NCBI GenBank assembly: GCA_028709505.1
Contig: JAQVWW010000074.1
Span: forward strand, 1 to 6,577
From: Eubacteriales bacterium
GTDB lineage: Bacteria; Bacillota; Clostridia; Christensenellales; UMGS416
DNA: 6,577 nt
Reading direction: 5' to 3'
The number at the start of each line of letters is the position of its first letter. Position 1 is the first letter of the stretch. Both the position numbers and the translations under genes were made by a program. Below, piece after piece: positions 1 through 5,245 of this stretch. The notes under the pieces were generated by a model, which was given only the letters and a program-made list of their open reading frames with translations, was not told the origin of the DNA and did not search any database.

Positions 1-825
1 ACCCTTGCCTACGCGGGTCGTGTAGGCCTTGACGACGCCCAGCACGCCGTCGATGACGGTGGGCCCGACGCCGGCCCCGGCGCATACGCCGCCCGATGTC
101 GGGTGCGACGACGTCACATAGGGGTACGTGCCCAGGTCGATGTCCAGCAGCGTGGCCTGGGCGCCCTCAAAGAGTATCCTGTCGCCGGCGGCCACCCGTT
201 CATGCAGCAGCGTGATGGCGTCGCACACATAGGGGCGCAGTTGCTCGGCGGCGGCCAGCACGTCGTCCAGGTGCGGCTGCAACGGCTGAGGCTCTTTCTC
301 GTAAATCTTTACAAAGGTCTCGTTTTTATCGTCCAGCACCGCCCGGTACTTGGCGGCGAACGTATCGGAGTCCATCAAATCGCAAACGCGCAGGCCACAG
401 CGATCGGCCTTATCGGTGTAGGCCGGGCCGATGCCTTTAAGCGTCGTGCCGATATCGGCCTCGCCGCGGCTCTCCTCGGCATACCGATCGGCAGGCATGT
501 GATACGGCAGCACCAGATGGGCGCGGTCGCTTATGCGCAGGCCGTCCATGCTGACGCCCCGCGCCATCAGGCCCTGCATCTCTTTGACCAACGCGATGGG
601 GTTGACCACGACGCCGTTGCCGATGATGTTGAGCTTATTGGGCGAAAGGATACCCGACGGGACCAGGTGCAGCGTAAACTGCTCCTCGCCCAGCTCCACC
701 GAGTGCCCGGCGTTGTTGCCGCCCTGGTAGCGCACCACCACGTCGGCGTCACCGGATAAGAAGTCGACAAAGCGGCCCTTGCCTTCGTCGCCCCACTGGG
801 TACCTACCAATACGATTCTCTTCAT
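1..825 (-). CDS. purA: Adenylosuccinate synthetase, N-terminal 275 residues (3' end cut by window edge)
   Basis: This cytoplasmic enzyme makes adenylosuccinate from IMP, aspartate and GTP, the first committed step from IMP to AMP. The frame begins with the family's GTQWGDEGKGR signature (residues 8-18), where Asp13 is the expected catalytic base. YQGGNNAGHS (33-42) follows, with His41 as the catalytic acid. DIGTTLKGIGPAYTDKADR (124-142) is the IMP-binding region and KAYTTRVGKG (266-275) the last visible block. Lys18 of the E. coli GDEGKGK loop is Arg here, a conservative change. The ATG at 825 is preceded by GGAGGG about 5 nt upstream, and no in-frame alternative is needed. The family is usually about 425-430 residues, so roughly 150 C-terminal residues, including the guanine-recognition motif, lie outside the window. 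It starts 15 nt after the flavoenzyme stop and is therefore probably translated from the same mRNA. The identification is essentially certain; nothing visible suggests inactivation. Confidence 0.97.
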   Translation of the reverse strand, partial: MKRIVLVGTQWGDEGKGRFVDFLSGDADVVVRYQGGNNAGHSVELGEEQFTLHLVPSGILSPNKLNIIGNGVVVNPIALVKEMQGLMARGVSMDGLRISDRAHLVLPYHMPADRYAEESRGEADIGTTLKGIGPAYTDKADRCGLRVCDLMDSDTFAAKYRAVLDDKNETFVKIYEKEPQPLQPHLDDVLAAAEQLRPYVCDAITLLHERVAAGDRILFEGAQATLLDIDLGTYPYVTSSHPTSGGVCAGAGVGPTVIDGVLGVVKAYTTRVGKG

Positions 826-840
826 GCTATCCCTCCGTTG

Positions 841-2250
841 CTACAGGGCCACACCCAGCATATGGCGGGCTACCACCACGCCGGTCACCGACGCCTGCAT
901 CAGCCCGCGGGTGATGCCGGCGCCGTCGCCGATGGCATACAGACCCTGTATGTTGGTCATAAAGTTGTTATCCACATCGAGCTTGCTGGAATAGAACTTC
1001 ACCTCCACGCCGTAGAGCAGCGTGTTGCGTGCGTACAAGCCCGGAGCTACTTTATCAAAAGCGCGCAGCGCCTCCAATATGCTGGTTAAGTGCCGGTGCG
1101 GCAACACAAAGGACAGATCTCCGGGCACCGCCGTCTCCAGCGTCGGGCGCGTGGTGGATTTGCGCAGCCGCGACCATGTGGTGCGCCGCCCCATGTCCAA
1201 ATCGCCCAGGCGCTGCACCATGACGCTGCCACCGGTCATCATATTGCCCAGCTGGGCGATGTGCCGGCCGTACTCGATGGGCGCGTTAAAGGGCTGCGTA
1301 AAGCGCGTGGACACCAACAGCGCAAAGTTCGTGTTCTCGGTGCGTTTGTCCTTTTCGGCGTAGCTGTGGCCGTTTACCACCGCCAGGCCGCCCTCGTAGT
1401 ACTCGCCGGATACGATGCCGCCGGGGTTCATGCAGAACGTGCGCACGCGGTTCTCAAACGTGTCCGAATAATAGACCATTTTGGCCTCGTACAGGTGCTC
1501 GGTCAAGTGATCCATCACCGAATTGGGCACCTCGACGCGCACGCCGATGTCCACTTCGTTGCTGATGGTCTGCACGCCCAGCGCCACCGCCGTATTGGCC
1601 AGCCACTGGGCGCCGCCGCGTCCCGGCGCGGCCACCAGCCTGTCGGTCTGTACGTCAAACGTCTCTTCGCCGCGCTGCAGCGTCACGCCGGTTACCTTAC
1701 CGTCGGCAATGTGGATGTCGCGGGCGGTGGTACGGCCCAAAAACGTAAAGCCCGGCTGCACGCGCAGCCGCTCATACATGGCGCTGAGCACGCCAAAGGA
1801 ATAGTCGGTGCCCAGATGGCGCACCGGGCACGTGATCAGCTGAATGCCGTGCCGGCTGCAATCGTAGGCAATCTTTTCCACCTGGTTGCTGTTCAGACCG
1901 TGCACCTGCGTCGGCGCGCCGCATTCCAGATAGATGGAATCGGCGTAGCGGATGAGCTCCTCGGCCTTCTGCCGGCCGATATAGTCGGCCACCTGGCCGC
2001 CCACTTCGGGCGACAGCGACAGCTTGCCGTCGGAAAAGGCGCCGGCGCCTGACCAACCGTGCAAAATATTGCAGGGCTGGCAGTTGACGCATTTACCGGT
2101 TAAGCGGGCCGGGCACGTGCGCTGGGCAATTTCACTGCCGCTGTCCACCATCAGCACCTGCGTTTCGGGCGCATGGCGCTTCAACTCCAGCGCCGTAAAG
2201 ATGCCGGCGGGGCCGGCGCCCACTATCACTACGTCATAACGTTCTTGCAC
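841..2250 (-). CDS. FAD-dependent dehydrogenase, COG2509 type, substrate unknown
   Basis: Predicted cytoplasmic flavoprotein of 469 residues. A Rossmann dinucleotide-binding motif (YDVVIVGAGPAG, residues 5-16) opens the protein. A second FAD-contact motif (LYAIGDGAG, 437-445) sits near the C terminus, followed by a helix like that of glutathione-reductase-type flavoenzymes. Between them, Cys46, Cys54, Cys57 and Cys60 form C-x7-C-x2-C-x2-C just before a Gly/Ala-rich GWSGAGAFSDGKLS block (65-78). From memory this arrangement is typical of COG2509, whose substrate is not established. The cysteines could bind a metal or Fe-S cluster or be redox active; that is inference. I chose the GTG at 2250 because AGAGGTG lies 6 nt upstream and the Rossmann strand starts at once, as in relatives. 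A TTG at 2316 would add 22 non-family residues without a good ribosome site. It is the first gene of an operon with purA, 15 nt apart. Confidence 0.9.
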   Translation of the reverse strand: MQERYDVVIVGAGPAGIFTALELKRHAPETQVLMVDSGSEIAQRTCPARLTGKCVNCQPCNILHGWSGAGAFSDGKLSLSPEVGGQVADYIGRQKAEELIRYADSIYLECGAPTQVHGLNSNQVEKIAYDCSRHGIQLITCPVRHLGTDYSFGVLSAMYERLRVQPGFTFLGRTTARDIHIADGKVTGVTLQRGEETFDVQTDRLVAAPGRGGAQWLANTAVALGVQTISNEVDIGVRVEVPNSVMDHLTEHLYEAKMVYYSDTFENRVRTFCMNPGGIVSGEYYEGGLAVVNGHSYAEKDKRTENTNFALLVSTRFTQPFNAPIEYGRHIAQLGNMMTGGSVMVQRLGDLDMGRRTTWSRLRKSTTRPTLETAVPGDLSFVLPHRHLTSILEALRAFDKVAPGLYARNTLLYGVEVKFYSSKLDVDNNFMTNIQGLYAIGDGAGITRGLMQASVTGVVVARHMLGVAL

Positions 2251-2256
2251 GCCATT

Positions 2257-2263
2257 CACCTCT
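2257..2263 (-). promoter_or_regulatory. Ribosome binding site that fixes the GTG start of the FAD enzyme
   Basis: AGAGGTG on the minus strand lies 6 nt before the GTG at 2250. An ATG between them (2255-2253) is out of frame, so the GTG is the best start. This shortens the longest open frame by 22 codons. Confidence 0.7.
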
Positions 2264-2274
2264 TTTATCGTGTT

Positions 2275-2342
2275 GGGCGGCGCGTCTGCGCGCCGGCCCG
2301 GTTTGGTCTTGCCCAAGTTATCTATCTAAAAAACGACAAACC
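2275..2342 (-). promoter_or_regulatory. Structured 5' leader: two adjacent hairpins upstream of the FAD enzyme-purA operon
   Basis: On the minus strand the predicted transcript begins at about 2343-2341. Its first bases, GGTTTGTC (2342-2335), pair with GACCAAACC (2308-2300) with a one-base bulge. Directly after, GGGC-C-GGCGCG (2299-2289) pairs with CGCGCC-GCCC (2284-2275) around a 4-nt loop, leaving one bulged C. The second stem ends 11 nt before the ribosome binding site. No T-tract follows, so it is not an obvious attenuator. It may stabilise the mRNA or limit ribosome access. I do not recognise a known riboswitch class. Confidence 0.5.
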
Positions 2343-2348
2343 TTAATA

Positions 2349-2377
2349 AGTATAGGCATCACCTTAGCATCTGTCAA
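2349..2377 (-). promoter_or_regulatory. Sigma-A type promoter for the FAD enzyme-purA operon
   Basis: On the minus strand a perfect -35 box TTGACA (2377-2372) and a near-perfect -10 box TATACT (2354-2349) are separated by exactly 17 nt. The start of transcription would fall at about 2343-2341, giving a leader of roughly 92 nt. This is the strongest promoter in the window by match to consensus. No convincing purine-repressor box was seen beside it. Confidence 0.85.
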
Positions 2378-2394
2378 GCAAATCCCCGCCGGCG

Positions 2395-2423
2395 GAACAC
2401 TCTTTTTCAACGGCACATATGAT
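2395..2423 (+). promoter_or_regulatory. Candidate promoter for the small repeat protein, possibly sigma-E-like
   Basis: CATATGAT (2416-2423) resembles the sporulation sigma-E -10 element (CATACAAT) at 6 of 8 positions. GAACACT (2395-2401), 14 nt upstream, matches 5 of 7 positions of its -35 element. The same bases contain TATGAT, usable by sigma-A, but no good sigma-A -35 lies at 17 nt. The assignment is tentative. Confidence 0.25.
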
Positions 2424-2473
2424 TATAGCAGACCGACCGGGTCATTTACGAATCATGTAAGGAGGTTTGCGTC

Positions 2474-2671
2474 ATGGCCGGTTTCTTCCATGGTGATGGC
2501 GACGGCGACAGCTTGTTATTCTTTTTCCTGCTGTTGGTAGTACTTTTCTGCAACTGCGATGCCTTCGCCGATAGCGGCGATAGCCTGCTATTCTTCTTCC
2601 TGCTGCTGGTGGTGCTGTTCTGCAACGGCTCCTGCGGCGGAAATCTCTTTGGCAACGTCTGCCGTACGTAA
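2474..2671 (+). CDS. Small duplicated hydrophobic Cys-containing protein (65 aa), function unknown
   Basis: The ATG at 2474 is preceded by a near-perfect ribosome binding site, TAAGGAGG (2458-2465), 8 nt upstream. The protein has a Gly/Asp-rich N terminus (GDGDGD, residues 7-12). GDSLLFFFLLLVVLFCN then occurs twice, at residues 11-27 and 35-51, joined by the acidic linker CDAFADS. A Gly/Asn/Cys-rich tail carries Cys54 and Cys63; the repeats and linker hold Cys26, Cys28 and Cys50. Each hydrophobic run is only about 13 residues, short for a normal membrane helix, so a hairpin, a peripheral membrane anchor or a self-assembling strand are all possible. From memory, similar tiny Phe/Leu/Val-rich proteins are common and unannotated in Clostridia, some perhaps spore-related, but I cannot name a family. 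The synonymous-only divergence of the two copies strongly supports translation. It is a single-gene unit ending at a hairpin terminator. Confidence 0.85.
   Translation: MAGFFHGDGDGDSLLFFFLLLVVLFCNCDAFADSGDSLLFFFLLLVVLFCNGSCGGNLFGNVCRT
2504..2626 (+). repeat. Intragenic direct duplication (51-bp copies, 72-bp period)
   Basis: Copies at 2504-2554 and 2576-2626 encode the same 17 residues. They differ at 8 of 51 bases and every difference is a synonymous change (for example GAC/GAT, TTG/CTG, GTA/GTG). The second copy is richer in G/C at third positions. Confidence 0.9.
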
Positions 2672-2692
2672 CGACGTTGGGTAGGTCTTGCC

Positions 2693-2727
2693 AATAAACC
2701 GGGCGGCATTGCGCCGCCCTGTTTATT
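2693..2727. terminator. Bidirectional hairpin terminator between the small protein gene and ccdA
   Basis: GGGCGGC (2701-2707) pairs with GCCGCCC (2713-2719) around a 5-nt loop. One mismatch further out, AATAAAC (2693-2699) pairs with GTTTATT (2721-2727). The outer arms give T-rich tails in both directions, fitting the convergent genes. It lies 22 nt after the small gene's stop and 120 nt after that of ccdA. Confidence 0.8.
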
Positions 2728-2847
2728 TCTATGCCTCAGTTTATAGCATACCACATTCCCGCCGGCGCAAACCGCGCAAAACCCAAAATTGTCGCAGCTG
2801 TTTTGTCGCTTTGCAGCAGGTGCCCATGCGCCGCCGCCGGGGGCGTA

Positions 2848-3510
2848 TCAGGACAGCAGCGTCAAAAATCTCCCCAGCGTGCCGGTCATCATCAAAATGC
2901 CCACGGCGACGAGCAGCGCGCCGGAAACCCAGTTGACTACGCGATAATGGCGCTGGATAAACGCAAACGCGCCCTTGAGCCGCCCGATGAGCAGCGCGCT
3001 GAGCACAAACGGCAGCGCCAGCCCCAGCGCATAGCACAACAACATCAGCGCGCCTTGCAACGCCACTCCCTGTTGCGACGCCATCATCAGCGCCGAGCCC
3101 AGGAAAGCTCCTACGCAGGGCGTCCAGCTGACCGAAAACACGGCGCCAAACACGACGGATGTAAAAAAGCCCAGGTTTTTCGGTGAGAACCCGCCGCTGT
3201 ATCCGCGGAAAAACGGCAGCTGGAACAATCCCAAAAAGCTTAGGCCCAGCGCCACCACCACAGCGCCCAACACGACGTTAACCACCGTCTGATACCGCGC
3301 CAACAGGCCGCCTACGGTGCCGGCAAACAGGCCCAGCACCATAAACACCAGCGTGAAGCCGGCCACGAAGCCCAGCGCATTTTTCAGCGTTTTGCCGGTT
3401 GTGGCCTGCTCGCCACCGGCAAAATAGGAAACATAGATGGGCAGCATGGGCAGCAGACACGGCGATAAAAAGGTGATGATGCCTTCCAAAAACAGTATGA
3501 GATATTGCAT
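2848..3510 (-). CDS. ccdA: CcdA-type membrane thiol-disulfide electron carrier
   Basis: A 220-residue integral membrane protein of the CcdA/DsbD-core family. It passes electrons from cytoplasmic thioredoxin across the membrane to extracytoplasmic thiol proteins, used in cytochrome c maturation, spore maturation or disulfide repair. It has about six hydrophobic segments (roughly residues 3-30, 45-68, 76-98, 114-140, 150-175 and 191-210). The two hallmark half-sites are present: FLSPCLLPMLP (14-24, Cys18) and VSWTPCVGAFLGS (127-139, Cys132), whose cysteines form the redox pair. An extra Cys159 lies in the fifth segment. Length is typical of the short CcdA form. The ATG at 3510 has AAAGGAG 6 nt upstream. 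No thioredoxin-like or cytochrome-biogenesis partner is visible on either side, so the substrate cannot be read from context. It has its own promoter about 260 nt upstream and ends toward the shared terminator. Confidence 0.95.
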   Translation of the reverse strand: MQYLILFLEGIITFLSPCLLPMLPIYVSYFAGGEQATTGKTLKNALGFVAGFTLVFMVLGLFAGTVGGLLARYQTVVNVVLGAVVVALGLSFLGLFQLPFFRGYSGGFSPKNLGFFTSVVFGAVFSVSWTPCVGAFLGSALMMASQQGVALQGALMLLCYALGLALPFVLSALLIGRLKGAFAFIQRHYRVVNWVSGALLVAVGILMMTGTLGRFLTLLS

Positions 3511-3760
3511 ATTCTTCTCCTTTGGGCGGGATGGGCGCCCGGCGGCGATGTGCGCCCGAAAATTTGACGCACAGGTTCACACAGGGCCGGCAGCGGGAGC
3601 CGGGGCCTTCGTACAGCGGCCAAATACGGGCCTGCCGGCGGCAACGTCCTGCCGCTTGATGCGGCAGCCGGCACAGAGATGCGCCAATACCCCCGGCGGG
3701 TCGCCCAAGAAGGCAACCGGCGCGCAGTAGCTGTTTTTTACCGGGGCGGGAGCCCTATAA
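3511..3760 (-). other. Long leader upstream of ccdA, no assigned gene
   Basis: About 250 nt separate the predicted transcription start (about 3760) from the ccdA ATG. One frame stays open on the minus strand through 3577 and would encode a Cys- and Pro-rich segment (including HLCAGCRIKR). It has no ATG or GTG start with a ribosome site inside the transcript, and no family resemblance that I recognise. The region is very GC-rich. It may be a regulatory leader or a decayed partner gene; neither is shown. Confidence 0.35.
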
Positions 3761-3772
3761 TATTGTATTATA
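3756..3772. promoter_or_regulatory. AT-rich perfect dyad (candidate operator) at the ccdA promoter
   Basis: TATAATA-TTG-TATTATA is a perfect 7-3-7 inverted repeat set in otherwise GC-rich DNA. It covers the -10 box of the ccdA promoter and its predicted start, where a repressor would block RNA polymerase. The arms resemble PerR/Fur-type half sites, but the spacing does not match the PerR 7-1-7 box. The bound protein is unknown. Confidence 0.45.
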
Positions 3773-3795
3773 CCCTGTGAGCCGGCCTTTGTCTT
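3767..3795 (-). promoter_or_regulatory. Promoter for ccdA
   Basis: On the minus strand a perfect -10 TATAAT (3772-3767) lies 17 nt after AAGACA (3795-3790), which matches the -35 consensus at 4 of 6 positions. Transcription would start at about 3760. The -10 box falls inside the dyad at 3756-3772. Confidence 0.6.
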
Positions 3796-3983
3796 GGCGC
3801 AGACGCATATAGTATACGTGGCGATGGGACGGCTTTCGGTGATCTCGTCACCAAAGGCGGCGGCGGGCGGCAAAAAGGGAGTTTTGCCGTGCCGTTTTAG
3901 CGATTGCGCGCCGGCGACGCAGCCTTTTGACAGAACTGCGCCCCGGCATTACGCTGCGGCGGATACAGCGGGGCGCGGGCGCG

Positions 3984-4105
3984 TTAAAGCTTGTCGGGCA
4001 GGTCGTTACGCCCGCCTGTACAGCCGCGGCGGGGTGCGGGCGCTTTAAAGCTTGTCGGGCAGGTCGTTATGCCCGCCTGTACAGCCGCGGCGGGGTGCGG
4101 GCGTT
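3984..4105. repeat. 61-bp tandem repeat, two near-identical copies
   Basis: Copies at 3984-4044 and 4045-4105 differ at two positions (4009/4070 and 4043/4104). A shorter diverged copy seems to precede them (about 3950-3983). Each contains a hairpin: CGGGCA (3995-4000, 4056-4061), an 8-nt loop, then CGCCCG (4009-4014) or TGCCCG (4070-4075). The copies abut without unique spacers, so this is not a CRISPR array. Confidence 0.9.
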
Positions 4106-4290
4106 GACGCGGCGGCCCGGGAACACTGAAAATACAACCCCCGGATGGGCCGGCATTGTGTGCCTGCTAGCGCCGCCGGTACTCTCCGCGCGCGTAAGAA
4201 GCCATCTGCGGTGCGCTGACTTAATCGGCGTGTGGGGGATTCCTGCGCGCGTAAGCGGCCGTTTGCGAAAATCGCTGCTTCATTTGTCTG

Positions 4291-4310
4291 GCAGGCGCCG
4301 ATACGCCTGC
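4291..4310. repeat. Perfect hairpin within the degenerate array
   Basis: GCAGGCG (4291-4297) and CGCCTGC (4304-4310) form a perfect 7-bp stem with a 6-nt loop. No T-tract follows on either strand, so it is not a standard terminator. Confidence 0.6.
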
Positions 4311-4409
4311 ACGAGTATAAGAGCCATCGGCGGTGCATCGGCTTAATCGGCGTGTGGGAGCCCGCCGATATCCCCGCGTGCATAAGCAGCCATCCGCTTC
4401 TGGACTACC

Positions 4410-4426
4410 CTTGAATGGGGTTCAAG
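4410..4426. repeat. Small perfect hairpin within the degenerate array
   Basis: CTTGAA (4410-4415) and TTCAAG (4421-4426) flank a 5-nt loop, TGGGG. It lies in the copy that has lost the shared TTAATCGG block. No function is evident. Confidence 0.45.
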
Positions 4427-4577
4427 AGCCGATACTCCTGCGCGCGTAAACGGCCATCTGCCGCCGGCCCGGCATGGCGCATCAGCGCCCCCTTCTTCGA
4501 CACCCAAGCGCCCCTCCAACCCGTCGGGAAACATTCGCTACGCCGCACGCTAAAAATTTCCTATACCGCCGGATTAT

Positions 4578-4608
4578 TTGCTTAATGCCGCCCGGCTGCG
4601 GGTATTCT
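4578..4608 (+). promoter_or_regulatory. Candidate promoter for the ferritin gene
   Basis: TATTCT (4603-4608) is a reasonable -10 box. TTGCTT (4578-4583) is a partial -35 (4 of 6) at a longer than ideal 19-nt spacing. A small dyad, CCCG-GCTG-CGGG, sits in the spacer. It lies about 35 nt before the ferritin ATG. No clear Fur box was seen. Confidence 0.35.
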
Positions 4609-4642
4609 ATTGGCAACAAAAGAATAGGAGGAGGCACGCAAT

Positions 4643-5158
4643 ATGCTACATACAGATATCACATCGCTACTCAATGAACAAATCAATAAGGAGCTGTACT
4701 CCGCTTACTTATATCTGGATATCGCCAACTATTACGCCGATCAGGGCCTGATAGGTTTTGAAAATTGGTTTACCATCCAGGCGCAGGAGGAGCGCGACCA
4801 CGCCATGCTCATCCGCACCTATCTGCTGGATAACGATCACCGCATCACGCTGCCGGCCATCGACTCCCCCGGCGACGGCAACTACGAAAACTTCCAGCGC
4901 CCGCTGGATCTGACGCTGGAGCACGAGCAGTTCGTCACCGCGTCCATCCACAACATCTATGCTGCCGCCCATCGTGAGAAGGACTTCCGCACGATGCAGT
5001 TTCTCGACTGGTTCGTGAAGGAGCAGGGCGAGGAGGAGAAGAACGCCACCGATCTCATCCGCAAGTTTGAGCTGTTTGCCGGTGATTCCAAGGGTCTATA
5101 CCTGCTGGATCAGGAGTTGGGTACCCGCGTCTACGCCGCCCCGTCGCTGGTACTGTAA
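4643..5158 (+). CDS. ftnA: Non-haem ferritin (iron storage)
   Basis: A 171-residue bacterial ferritin of the FtnA type. It oxidises Fe(II) at a di-iron ferroxidase centre and stores Fe(III) mineral inside a 24-subunit cytoplasmic shell. The centre is complete: Glu17 (NKELYSAYLYL), Glu50 and His53 (QEERDH), Glu95 (EHEQ), Gln128 and Glu131 (KEQGEEEK), with Tyr24 nearby. Helices A-D and the C-terminal segment (LYLLDQEL) align with E. coli FtnA, with one extra residue before the third helix. The Gly at 129 replaces the His found there in the E. coli protein. The usual length is about 165-175 residues. No haem-ligand Met is evident, so bacterioferritin is unlikely. AGGAGGAGG (4626-4634) ends 8 nt before the ATG, a very strong ribosome site suggesting high expression. 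It is a single-gene unit closed by a strong terminator. Confidence 0.96.
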   Translation: MLHTDITSLLNEQINKELYSAYLYLDIANYYADQGLIGFENWFTIQAQEERDHAMLIRTYLLDNDHRITLPAIDSPGDGNYENFQRPLDLTLEHEQFVTASIHNIYAAAHREKDFRTMQFLDWFVKEQGEEEKNATDLIRKFELFAGDSKGLYLLDQELGTRVYAAPSLVL

Positions 5159-5185
5159 CGCAACCCTCTGCAGCCCGCAGGTTGA

Positions 5186-5216
5186 AAAGCCCCCGGCGTT
5201 TTTTGCCGGGGGCTTT
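5186..5216. terminator. Strong hairpin terminator after ferritin, usable in both directions
   Basis: AAAGCCCCCGGC (5186-5197) and GCCGGGGGCTTT (5205-5216) form a perfect 12-bp stem with the loop GTTTTTT. The plus-strand tail (CTTTGGTTTG) is moderately T-rich. On the minus strand TTTT follows the stem, so it may also stop transcripts from the kinase-like gene. Confidence 0.88.
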
Positions 5217-5245
5217 GGTTTGTGAAAAGCCGCTTTGTTCGTTTA

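Larger units (their letters stand above)
4165..4480. repeat. Degenerate tandem repeat, about five copies of 57-66 bp
   Basis: The recurring core reads roughly GCGCGCGTAAG-NN-GCCATC-NGCGGTGC. GCCATC-type anchors occur at 4201, 4258 (GCCGTT), 4323, 4389 and 4453, spaced 57, 65, 66 and 64 bp. A second shared block, TTAATCGGCGTGTGGG, occurs at 4221 and 4343, 122 bp apart. Copies are well diverged, so the array is old. The period is close to that of the 61-bp repeat just upstream, and the two may share an ancestor, which is inference. Boundaries are approximate. Confidence 0.65.
3796..4577. other. Gene-free, repeat-rich intergenic stretch
   Basis: No reading frame here on either strand has both a ribosome binding site and a recognisable protein. 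Open frames exist only because the DNA is GC-rich and repeated. The stretch holds two 61-bp tandem copies, about five diverged 57-66-bp copies and two small perfect hairpins, each listed separately. The remainder (3796-3960 and about 4480-4577) shows nothing I can identify. Confidence 0.6.

Noticed and set aside
103..759. Long plus-strand open frame (218 aa)
   Set aside because: It lies antisense to purA, which is unmistakable. The frame is open because of GC-rich third positions on the other strand, and it has no family resemblance.
1090..2052. Plus-strand open frame of 320 aa
   Set aside because: Antisense to the FAD-dependent dehydrogenase, with His/Arg/Ala-rich shadow composition and no ribosome site.
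2251..2316. TTG start at 2316 giving a 491-residue FAD enzyme
   Set aside because: The extra 22 residues precede the Rossmann strand, look unlike the family, fall inside the leader hairpins and lack a ribosome site. The GTG at 2250 has one.
3756..3772. PerR box at the ccdA promoter
   Set aside because: The PerR consensus is 7-1-7. Here the TATAAT and ATTATA arms are separated by 5 nt instead of 1, so I keep only the general operator call.
3927..4346. Plus-strand 139-aa frame, and the minus-strand 112-aa frame at 4045-4383, in the repeat region
   Set aside because: Both are made of the tandem repeats, have no proper ribosome site and encode Arg/Gly/Ala-rich sequence without recognisable domains.
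3984..4480. CRISPR array
   Set aside because: The repeats are contiguous 57-66-bp units with no alternating unique spacers, and no cas genes are present.
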